A stretch of DNA of 20,119 nucleotides. It comes from CAYQQO01 sp964420115. GTDB taxonomy: Bacteria; Patescibacteriota; Minisyncoccia; Portnoybacterales; UBA2143. Under the pieces are notes generated by a model, which made no database searches, was not told where the DNA came from, and saw only the letters and a list, made by a program, of their open reading frames with translations. The stretch spans positions 1-20,119 of the forward strand of contig CAYQQO010000011.1 of the NCBI GenBank assembly GCA_964420115.1. Direction: 5' to 3'. Positions 14,619 through 20,119 of the stretch are shown piece by piece; position 1 is the first letter of the stretch, and the number at the start of each line of letters is the position of its first letter. The translations under genes were made by a program, and so were the position numbers.

Positions 14619-14668
14619 CCAGCGGCAGAAAGCTACTATTTGCCGCCAATTATCCACTGCCCAGTAAT

Positions 14669-15004
14669 TTAGCTCATCTTTATTTCAATATCAACACCTG
14701 CCGGTAAATTTAAACCCATTAAAGCGTCAACCACTTTAGGGCCGGGATTAACAATATCAATCAACCGTTTATGAACCCGCATTTCATATTGCTCCCGGGA
14801 ATCCTTATGAACAAAACTGGAGCGGTTGACTGTGTATTTATGAATTTGCGTTGGCAATGGCACAGGTCCTCGGATTTCTGATCCGTAACGTTCTACTGTT
14901 TCCACAATCTGCTTGGCCGACTGATCAATAAGTTTGTGATCGTAGGCCTGTATTTTAATCCGAATCCTCTGTTTTATCTCTTCTTTCTCTTTTTTAGGTA
15001 CCAT
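14669..15004 (-). CDS. rpsJ: 30S ribosomal protein uS10
   Basis: uS10 is a small-subunit head protein that also serves as NusE in transcription antitermination. The 111-aa product has a short charged N-terminal addition (MVPKKEKEEIKQ) before the family start RIRIKIQAYDHKLIDQSAKQIV. Conserved GPVPLPTQIHKYTVNRSSFVHKDSREQYEMRVHKRL and the final LNLPAGVDIEIK follow. It is flanked by the tuf terminator upstream and a 159-nt structured spacer downstream, so it may be expressed as a nearly single-gene unit. Confidence 0.98.
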   Translation of the reverse strand: MVPKKEKEEIKQRIRIKIQAYDHKLIDQSAKQIVETVERYGSEIRGPVPLPTQIHKYTVNRSSFVHKDSREQYEMRVHKRLIDIVNPGPKVVDALMGLNLPAGVDIEIKMS

Positions 15005-15025
15005 TTTTAATTAAACTATTAATTG

Positions 15026-15052
15026 TCATTCTTTAAATTAATCCAAGAATGA
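15026..15052 (-). promoter_or_regulatory. Hairpin in the rpsJ leader
   Basis: TCATTCTT (15052-15045 on the - strand) pairs with AAGAATGA (15033-15026) as a perfect 8-bp stem with an 11-nt AT-rich loop. It lies 21 nt before the rpsJ ATG and about 12 nt after the tuf terminator. No good promoter was found in this 59-nt space, so rpsJ may depend on readthrough from tuf; the hairpin has no U-tract. Confidence 0.35.
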
Positions 15053-15063
15053 TATTTCCAAGC

Positions 15064-15093
15064 AAAACCCCGCCAAATACTTGGCAGGGTTTT
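15064..15093 (-). terminator. Intrinsic terminator of tuf
   Basis: A 13-bp stem (15093-15081 with 15076-15064 on the - strand) encloses a 4-nt loop and ends in UUUU. The only non-Watson-Crick position is a G-U in the - strand RNA (a mismatch on the other strand), which fixes the direction. It begins 10 nt after the tuf stop codon. Confidence 0.85.
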
Positions 15094-15102
15094 ACAGAAA
15101 AA

Positions 15103-16302
15103 TTAATTAATTATTTTTGTCACAACCCCAGCGCCAACTGTCTTACCGCCTTCTCTGATAGCAAAACGCTGTTTTTCTTCCAGAGCGACCGGAGCTATTA
15201 ATTTAATTTTCAGATTAACTGTGTCGCCAGGCATTACCATTTCTGTCCCTTCCGGCAGTGTTACCTCGCCGGTTACATCGGTTGTTCTAATATACAACTG
15301 CGGCTTATAGCCGGAGAAAAATGGAGTATGTCTTCCGCCTTCCTCTTTAGAAAGAATATAGACTTCTCCTTCAAATTCAGTGTGGGGAGTAACAGAGCCT
15401 GGCTTGGCTAAAATTTGGCCTCTTTCTACATCTTCTCTTTTAAGCCCTCTTAAAAGAACGCCAGCGTTGTCTCCTGCCTGACCCTCATCCAGCGACTTGT
15501 TAAACATTTCAATTCCGGTAACAACCGTCTTTTGGGTATCTTTTATACCAATAATTTCCACTTCCTCGTTGACTTTAACAACGCCTCTTTCAATGCGGCC
15601 GGTAGCCACTGTTCCTCTCCCTTCAATGGAAAAGACATCTTCAACAGGCATTAAAAACGGCTTGTCAACATCTCTGGTCGGAGCAGGAATGCTTTCATCA
15701 ATAGCATCAGCCAATTTTAAAATTGGGCTGCATTTTTCACAATCATCTTTACCGCAAGCGTGCTCTAAGGCCTGCAGAGCTGAGCCGCGGATAATAGGAG
15801 TCTTTTCGCCGTCAAACTCATACTTGCTTAAAAGCTCTCTAATTTCCTGTTCAACCAAATCAACTAATTCCGCGTCGCTGGCCTGGTCAACTTTGTTCAA
15901 AAAAACAACTATCGCCGGCAATCCGACCTGACGAGCTAAAAGAATATGCTCTCTTGTTTGAGGCATTGGGCCGTCAGGAGCTGAAACAACCAAAATTGCT
16001 CCGTCCATTTGAGCCGCGCCGGTAATCATGTTTTTAATGTAGTCAGCGTGGCCCGGACAATCAATATGAGCGTAATGGCGGTTTTTTGTCTCATACTCCA
16101 CATGAGAAACAGAAATAGTTAAACCGCGCGCTTTTTCTTCAGGCGCGTTATCAATATCATCAACACCCTTTTCCTGGGAGGTATAACCAGCCGCTTTTAA
16201 GCATTTTAAAATAGCAGCAGTCAAAGTGGTCTTGCCGTGGTCAACATGACCAATAGTCCCTATATTAAGGTGTGGCTTTGTTCTTTCAAATTTATCAGCC
16301 AT
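15103..16302 (-). CDS. tuf: Elongation factor Tu
   Basis: EF-Tu carries aminoacyl-tRNA to the ribosomal A site and hydrolyses GTP. In the 399-aa product the G-domain motifs are G18HVDHGKT25, D81CPGH85 with catalytic H85, N136KVD139 and G173SAL176. Domains 2 and 3 follow from about residue 215, with GRGTVATGRIERG and the C-terminal KQRFAIREGGKTVGAGVV. After SAL the loop carries H181, C183, C188 and C191 (HACGKDDCEKC), absent in E. coli. The ATG at 16302 starts MADKFERTKPHLNIG; the upstream in-frame extension has no family counterpart. A strong promoter and structured leader precede it and a terminator follows, so it is a single-gene unit. Confidence 0.98.
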   Translation of the reverse strand: MADKFERTKPHLNIGTIGHVDHGKTTLTAAILKCLKAAGYTSQEKGVDDIDNAPEEKARGLTISVSHVEYETKNRHYAHIDCPGHADYIKNMITGAAQMDGAILVVSAPDGPMPQTREHILLARQVGLPAIVVFLNKVDQASDAELVDLVEQEIRELLSKYEFDGEKTPIIRGSALQALEHACGKDDCEKCSPILKLADAIDESIPAPTRDVDKPFLMPVEDVFSIEGRGTVATGRIERGVVKVNEEVEIIGIKDTQKTVVTGIEMFNKSLDEGQAGDNAGVLLRGLKREDVERGQILAKPGSVTPHTEFEGEVYILSKEEGGRHTPFFSGYKPQLYIRTTDVTGEVTLPEGTEMVMPGDTVNLKIKLIAPVALEEKQRFAIREGGKTVGAGVVTKIIN

Positions 16303-16333
16303 TTTTATTTTTATCTTGAAAGCTGAAACATAA

Positions 16334-16357
16334 AACATGAAAACACTATTTCATGTT
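16334..16357 (-). promoter_or_regulatory. Hairpin in the tuf 5' leader
   Basis: AACATGAAA (16357-16349 on the - strand) and TTTCATGTT (16342-16334) form a perfect 9-bp stem with a 6-nt loop, extendable by two G-U pairs. It lies in the roughly 108-nt leader between the predicted tuf start site and ATG, 31 nt before the start codon. There is no U-tract. It may protect the 5' end of an abundant mRNA or control access. Confidence 0.45.
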
Positions 16358-16416
16358 CCATATTTAAGCTTCAAAAACTTAAACTTATTTTATTTGTTTT
16401 AAACAATATTATTTTA

Positions 16417-16445
16417 AATCTATCACTAAAAATAAATTCTGTCAA
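16417..16445 (-). promoter_or_regulatory. tuf promoter
   Basis: A consensus -35 TTGACA (16445-16440) and a -10 TAGATT (16422-16417) are separated by 17 nt on the - strand, in AT-rich surroundings. Transcription would start near 16410. It sits 43 nt past the end of orf88. The same nine bases TTGACAGAA occur in the rpsL promoter. Confidence 0.8.
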
Positions 16446-16488
16446 CATTTTTCAATGCCCTTGAGCCAATTCCTCCAATCTTCTCCGA

Positions 16489-16755
16489 CTAAAAAGGAAT
16501 ATCTTCTACTTTCACTTCTGAATTTTTCTGGCCCGATTGGTTTTCTTCCGGCGCTTGAATTTCTTTTTGCTCTTCTTGACGCCACTGATCAATATTTTTG
16601 TTAGCTTCCTCTGTTTCTCTGACAATTGGACTGCCCCCCTCAAGCATTCTTTCGTATTCTTCTATGCCCATAACAACATATGTCGGCTTTCCATCCTCTA
16701 CTATAATACATTTCCCTCCCCCTTTTTGCAATAATCTTTTTACTGTTTTCCACAT
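16489..16755 (-). CDS. Orphan Phd/YefM antitoxin-like small protein with SSB-like C-terminus
   Basis: The 88-aa product starts MWKTVKRLLQKGGGKCIIVEDGKPTYVVMGIEEYERMLEGG when two pieces are joined: residues 1-20 and 21-41. This follows the N-terminal part of Phd/YefM antitoxins, where a short helix, a strand with a G-K-P turn and the VM..eEYe helix form the DNA-binding fold. Residues 42-80 are Glu/Gln/Asn-rich and probably disordered. The last residues VKVEDIPF closely resemble the acidic DDIPF tip of bacterial single-stranded-DNA-binding protein. No toxin gene is adjacent: fusA lies upstream and tuf downstream. ATG at 16755 is preferred to an in-frame TTG at 16827 that would lie in the fusA terminator. 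The family call is by motif only; a regulator of the neighbouring genes is possible. Confidence 0.6.
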   Translation of the reverse strand: MWKTVKRLLQKGGGKCIIVEDGKPTYVVMGIEEYERMLEGGSPIVRETEEANKNIDQWRQEEQKEIQAPEENQSGQKNSEVKVEDIPF

Positions 16756-16771
16756 ATTAATCTTGCAATTC

Positions 16772-16820
16772 AAAATAAAAAGATTGAAACTTTTTCTCCT
16801 TTTAAAGAAAACTGTTTCAA
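16772..16820 (-). terminator. AT-rich hairpin terminator after fusA
   Basis: In the - strand RNA TTGAAAC (16820-16814) pairs with GTTTCAA (16790-16784), and an inner TTTTCT/AGAAAA stem continues it past a small internal loop. A U-rich tract follows (TCTTTTTATTTT). It lies 25 nt after the fusA stop and 17 nt before orf88. The stem is AT-rich, so termination may be incomplete and orf88 may be reached by readthrough. Confidence 0.55.
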
Positions 16821-16844
16821 ATTCCAAATTTTAAACTGTAATGA

Positions 16845-18971
16845 CTATTTTTTCCCCCCTCCAGTAATTTCATCAGCCACATTTTTAGGCACTTCAGCAT
16901 AATGGTCAAATTCCATAGAAAAAGTCGCTCTTCCTTGAGTCATTGAGCGAAGTGAAGTAGCATAACCAAACATAGAAGCTAAAGGGACTTTAGCATCTAT
17001 TACTTTTACCTGGGCGGCTCCTTCGCCTCTATCTTCCATTTTATCAATTTTACCCCGTTTGGAATTAATATCGCCAATAACATCGCCCATAAACTGTTCC
17101 GGAGTCACCACCTCCAAAAGCATAATCGGCTCAAGCAGGACTAAGCCGGCTCTTTTAGCGGCTTCCTGCAGAGCTATTGAACCAGCGATTTTAAAAGCCG
17201 CTTCTGATGAATCAACTTCATGGTAGGAGCCGTCATAAAGAATCGCTTTCAGGTCAACCATGGGATAGCCGGCTAAAATTCCTTTTCCCATTGCTTCCTT
17301 GATACCCTTGTTGACTGCCGGGATATATTCCTGCGGAATAATACCTCCTTTAATTTCATCAATAAATTCAAAGCCCTGCCCTCTTTCCTGCGGCTCAACT
17401 TTTAACCAAACATGGCCATACTGCCCCCTACCGCCAGTTTGTCTGATATATTTTCCTTCTGCTTCAGCGCTCCCCTTAACTGTTTCCTTGTAAGCAACTT
17501 GCGGCTTGCCAATGTTGGCATCTACCTTAAATTCTCTAAGCATGCGATTAACAATAACTTCCAAATGAAGCTCACCCATGCCGGAAATAATGGTCTGACC
17601 TGTTTCTGGATCTCCTTTTATCCTAAAGGTTGGATCTTCTTCTGCCAACTTTCGCAGTGCAACGCCCATTTTTTCTTGGTCTGCTTTTGTTTTCGGCTCA
17701 ATGGCAATTGAAATAACGGGTTCTGGGAAAACAATTTTTTCTAAAATAACAGAGTAGTCAGGATCACATAAAGTATCGCCGGTAGTTGTCCCCTTTAAAC
17801 CAACTATAGCGGCAATATCGCCAGCGTAGATTTCTTTTACTTCCTCTCTTTTATTGGAGTGCATTCTTAAAATGCGGCCAATTCTTTCTTTATTGCCTGT
17901 TGAAGCGTTGTAAATATATGAACCACTGGCCAGCGTCCCGGAATAAATTCTTAAATAAGCTAATTGGCCGACAAAAGGATCAGTGGCAATTTTAAAAACC
18001 AAACCGGAAAAAGGAGCATCATCTTTGCTTTCCCGGACAACTTGTTTTGTTTCATTCTTTGTATCAAAGCCCTCAACAGGAGGCAGGTCAACAGGCGAAG
18101 GCAAATAATCAACAACCCCGTCAAGAAGCAATTGGACCCCTTTGTTTTTTAAGGCAGAGCCGCAAAAAACAGGCACCAATTGGTAGCTAATAGTCGCTTT
18201 TCTCAAAACGCTCCTTAATTCCTCCTCGCTTATTTCTTTTCCTTCTAAATATTTTTCCATCAGCCCGTCGTCCTGTTCAGCAATTTTTTCTATCATTTTA
18301 TCGCGGTAGCTTTCGCTTTCTTCTTTCATGTTATCAGGAACTTCTTCTTCAATTACCTCACTGCCCAGCTTGCCGGTAAATTTGTAGGCCTTCATTTTAA
18401 TCAAATCAATGACCCCCTCGTGATTTTCCTCCAAGCCGATTGGGATTTGCACAGCCACTGCCTGGGGAGTTAATCTCTGCCAAATTGACTGCAAACTGCT
18501 TTCAAAATTAGCGCCTACTCTGTCCAATTTATTAATGAAACACATGCGAGGCACCTTGAATTTGTCCGCCTGACGCCAAACAGTTTCTGACTGTGGCTCA
18601 ACTCCGGCCACTCCGTCAAAAACAACAACTGCTCCGTCTAAAACTCTCAAAGACCTCTGCACTTCAACAGTAAAATCAATATGGCCCGGAGTATCAATTA
18701 TATTTATCCGATATTCGGGCTTTCTTTCTTTGCCAACTCTGTAATCGCGCGGCGTCCAAAAACATGTTGTCGCCGCTGAAGTAATAGTAATGCCTCTTTC
18801 CCTTTCCTGCTCCATCCAGTCCATAACAGCTTCGCCTTCATGGACTTCGCCGATTTTATGGGAAATGCCGGTATAAAAAAGCACCCGTTCAGTAACGGTT
18901 GTTTTGCCGGCATCAATATGAGCAATAATGCCGATATCTCTAATTTTCTCTATTGGATATTGTCTCGCCAT
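16845..18971 (-). CDS. fusA: Elongation factor G
   Basis: EF-G is the GTPase that drives translocation and, with RRF, ribosome recycling. The product is 708 aa (E. coli 704). G-domain motifs are A17HIDAGKTT25, the switch RGITITSAATT, D93TPGH97 and N147KLD150. Domain IV is marked by YGHVWLKVEP-type sequence and the tip GYPMVDLKAILYDGSYHEVDSSEAAF; domain V ends in SMTQGRATFSMEFDHYAEVP. ATG at 18971 (MARQYPIEKIRDIGI) follows the rpsG stop by 2 nt (TAG-TT-ATG); a TTG three codons earlier is less likely. An AT-rich terminator follows. No duplication or truncation is visible. Confidence 0.98.
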   Translation of the reverse strand: MARQYPIEKIRDIGIIAHIDAGKTTVTERVLFYTGISHKIGEVHEGEAVMDWMEQERERGITITSAATTCFWTPRDYRVGKERKPEYRINIIDTPGHIDFTVEVQRSLRVLDGAVVVFDGVAGVEPQSETVWRQADKFKVPRMCFINKLDRVGANFESSLQSIWQRLTPQAVAVQIPIGLEENHEGVIDLIKMKAYKFTGKLGSEVIEEEVPDNMKEESESYRDKMIEKIAEQDDGLMEKYLEGKEISEEELRSVLRKATISYQLVPVFCGSALKNKGVQLLLDGVVDYLPSPVDLPPVEGFDTKNETKQVVRESKDDAPFSGLVFKIATDPFVGQLAYLRIYSGTLASGSYIYNASTGNKERIGRILRMHSNKREEVKEIYAGDIAAIVGLKGTTTGDTLCDPDYSVILEKIVFPEPVISIAIEPKTKADQEKMGVALRKLAEEDPTFRIKGDPETGQTIISGMGELHLEVIVNRMLREFKVDANIGKPQVAYKETVKGSAEAEGKYIRQTGGRGQYGHVWLKVEPQERGQGFEFIDEIKGGIIPQEYIPAVNKGIKEAMGKGILAGYPMVDLKAILYDGSYHEVDSSEAAFKIAGSIALQEAAKRAGLVLLEPIMLLEVVTPEQFMGDVIGDINSKRGKIDKMEDRGEGAAQVKVIDAKVPLASMFGYATSLRSMTQGRATFSMEFDHYAEVPKNVADEITGGGKK

Positions 18972-18973
18972 AA

Positions 18974-19444
18974 CTACCAAGCAAAATGCGCAAAGGCCTT
19001 GTTGGCCTCGGCAACGCGATGAATATCATTTTTCTTCTTAACAGCGTCTCCCATATTCTGGGATGCCTCCATAAATTCATTAGCCAGCTTTTGAGCCATT
19101 GGTTTTCCTTTTTTGCCTCTTGCCGCCTGAATTATCCAACGCATGGCCAGGGTGGTTTTTCTTTCTCCGCGAACTTCACGGGGCACCTGATAGCGCGCTC
19201 CGCCAATTCTTCGCGAACGAACTTCAACTAAAGGAGAAGCGTTTTTTATTGCCTGGTCAAAAAGGTCTATCACATCTTCGTTCTTTTTTGTTTTTTTAAT
19301 AATTTTAAAAGAATTATAAAGAACCTTCTGGGCGACTGATTTTTTCCCTTCCTTCATAAGGTGGTTAATAAACTTAGCCACCAAAGCATTGTTGTACTTC
19401 GGATCCAGCTGAACTGGTCTTTTAATTTTCTTTTTCTTGCGCAT
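18974..19444 (-). CDS. rpsG: 30S ribosomal protein uS7
   Basis: uS7 nucleates assembly of the 30S head and touches the E site; in E. coli it represses the str operon. The 156-aa product has MRKKKKIKRPVQLDPKYNN at the start, then KFINHLMKEGKKSVAQKVLY, the signature EVRSRRIGGARYQVPREVRGERK, and RWIIQAARGKKGKPMAQKLANEFMEA. Length is normal. The C-terminus ends at ...FAHFAW, as in the B-type shorter uS7. It follows rpsL by 12 nt. Confidence 0.98.
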   Translation of the reverse strand: MRKKKKIKRPVQLDPKYNNALVAKFINHLMKEGKKSVAQKVLYNSFKIIKKTKKNEDVIDLFDQAIKNASPLVEVRSRRIGGARYQVPREVRGERKTTLAMRWIIQAARGKKGKPMAQKLANEFMEASQNMGDAVKKKNDIHRVAEANKAFAHFAW

Positions 19445-19456
19445 AAATTTAATTCA

Positions 19457-19930
19457 TTATTCAGCAGGCGTTGATTCTGGAGCTGACTCTGCCGCTCCTG
19501 AACCTCCCTCAGCGGGAGCGCCTCCCTCTTTCTTGGTGCCGTAACGACTTCTTTTCTGCTTTCTGCCAACAACCCCTTCGGTATCCAAAACTCCCCTGAC
19601 CACATGATAACGAACACCGGGCAAGTCCTTAACTCTTCCGCCTCTGATTAAAACAACCGAGTGTTCCTGTAAATTATGCCCTTCGCCGGGAATGTAAGCA
19701 GTCACCTCCATGCCGTTAGTCAACCTGACACGAGCCACTTTACGCAAAGCCGAGTTCGGCTTTTTAGGAGTAATTGTTTTAACGCTGACGCAAACCCCTC
19801 TTTTAAAAGGAGAGGGAGTTCTTTTTGGCTTGTTTCTAATAAAATTAAAACTTCGCCAAAGAGCTGGCGCCTTTGGCTTTTCTTTCGGCTTTTTTCTTTT
19901 CTTTTTTATCAACTGTTGGATAGTCGGCAT
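19457..19930 (-). CDS. rpsL: 30S ribosomal protein uS12 with Ala/Gly/Glu-rich tail
   Basis: uS12 lies at the decoding centre and affects accuracy. The product is 157 aa. It starts MPTIQQLIKKKRKK and has TPKKPNSALRKVARVRL (54-70) and PGEGHNLQEH with GGRVKDLPGVRYH, where D102 corresponds to the Asp often methylthiolated in bacteria. Residues about 25-39 form an insertion relative to E. coli, as in the long form of uS12. Residues 134-157 are an added Ala/Gly/Glu/Pro-rich tail. ATG at 19930 is chosen because MPTI is the universal start; an in-frame ATG at 19966 would add a hydrophobic 12-residue leader. It is first in the str operon. Confidence 0.97.
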   Translation of the reverse strand: MPTIQQLIKKKRKKPKEKPKAPALWRSFNFIRNKPKRTPSPFKRGVCVSVKTITPKKPNSALRKVARVRLTNGMEVTAYIPGEGHNLQEHSVVLIRGGRVKDLPGVRYHVVRGVLDTEGVVGRKQKRSRYGTKKEGGAPAEGGSGAAESAPESTPAE

Positions 19931-20032
19931 AAATAAAAGTAAAAAAAATAACCTGCCTACAATCATACCCGCCGCCGCATCTGCCGCTTGGCCGCCAGGC
20001 TGACATACAGCACTGCAGACGAATACTCAAAT

Positions 20033-20061
20033 AAAATAGCAGATTATTTTTTTTCTGTCAA
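20033..20061 (-). promoter_or_regulatory. str operon (rpsL) promoter
   Basis: A consensus -35 TTGACA (20061-20056) and a -10 TATTTT (20038-20033) are 17 nt apart on the - strand. The predicted start near 20026 gives a leader of about 95 nt before rpsL. That leader contains an unusually GC-rich block at about 19968-20003 in otherwise AT-rich sequence, and then eight Us. I did not find a convincing long stem in it by eye. Confidence 0.75.
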
Positions 20062-20119
20062 ACTAATGTATCCGTCCATAACATATTGGACTTTTTAGGT
20101 GATATAAAATTATCAATAA
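20062..20119. other. Window edge upstream of the str promoter, no feature seen
   Basis: The last 58 nt are AT-rich and contain no open frame of note and no clear hairpin. They could hold the upstream part of the rpsL promoter or the end of a neighbouring unit. Confidence 0.3.

Larger units (their letters stand above)
14510..14668 (-). promoter_or_regulatory. rpsJ-rplC spacer / candidate rplC leader with three hairpins
   Basis: The spacer is 159 nt in a cluster where most gaps are under 25 nt. On the - strand it holds, in order, a GCGGCA/TGCCGC stem (14646-14641 with 14627-14622), a weak TAACTT/AAGTTA stem (14599-14594 with 14587-14582) and a terminator-like hairpin at 14523-14543. A weak promoter may lie between the first two. 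No conserved ORF was seen in it. The arrangement suggests that rplC and the genes after it are regulated apart from rpsJ, perhaps by premature termination. Confidence 0.5.

Noticed and set aside
15005..15063. Promoter for rpsJ between the tuf terminator and rpsJ
   Set aside because: Candidate boxes (TTGGAA, TTGGAT with ATTAAT) match too few positions to be called.
19931..19966. uS12 start at 19966 with a hydrophobic 12-residue leader
   Set aside because: MPTI is the near-universal uS12 start and a hydrophobic leader makes no sense for a decoding-centre protein.
19968..20003. GC-rich block in the rpsL leader as a structured regulator
   Set aside because: It stands out in composition, but by eye only short, imperfect stems form; a folding calculation with covariation would be needed to call it.
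1..20119. Mobile elements, CRISPR arrays, tRNA or rRNA genes
   Set aside because: No terminal inverted repeats with a transposase, no regular repeat-spacer pattern and no tRNA cloverleaf were seen; the density of conserved genes leaves little room for them.

Overview
The window is a bacterial ribosomal-protein superoperon from a reduced, AT-rich genome, most likely a Candidate Phyla Radiation (Patescibacteria, Parcubacteria-like) member. Support for that placement: the spc cluster runs rpsE-rplO with no rpmD (uL30), many ribosomal proteins carry Lys/Glu-rich tails, ThrRS lacks the TGS domain, the adenylate kinase is of a divergent zinc-LID type, a type IV pilin-like gene lies alongside, and most genes lack a visible Shine-Dalgarno sequence. 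The phylum call is inference; no 16S gene or marker tree is available here.

Layout. On the + strand, positions 1-2215 hold the 3' end of a Cys-rich pilin-like gene and thrS, which starts 2 nt after it. A hairpin at 2242-2271 sits where the two strands converge. Everything from 2295 to 19930 is on the - strand. Read in the direction of transcription (right to left) it is rpsL-rpsG-fusA-orf88; tuf; rpsJ; rplC-rplD-rplW-rplB-rpsS-rplV-rpsC-rplP-rpmC-rpsQ-rplN-rplX-rplE-rpsN-rpsH-rplF-rplR-rpsE-rplO-secY-adk-map; then a 58-codon membrane protein gene. This is the classical str-S10-spc order with two changes: uL30 is missing and a small Phd/YefM-like gene sits between fusA and tuf. The infA-rpmJ-rpsM-rpsK-rpsD-rpoA-rplQ block that often follows map is not here.

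Transcription signals. Good sigma70-type promoters precede rpsL and tuf, both with a TTGACA -35 box and 17-nt spacer. Hairpin terminators follow fusA and tuf. A third terminator-like hairpin lies just upstream of rplC, inside the 159-nt rpsJ-rplC spacer, and may be an attenuator. Structured spacers also precede rpsJ, tuf and rplR.

The genes form a protein-synthesis island: small- and large-subunit proteins, both major elongation factors, a tRNA synthetase, the SecY translocon, nucleotide supply (Adk) and N-terminal Met removal (Map). No mobile element, CRISPR array, tRNA or rRNA was seen. The least ordinary items are orf88 with its SSB-like C-terminus, the SD-led 58-aa membrane protein, the rplC leader, the repeated stop-TT-ATG junctions, and lineage-type substitutions in uL16, EF-Tu and Adk.
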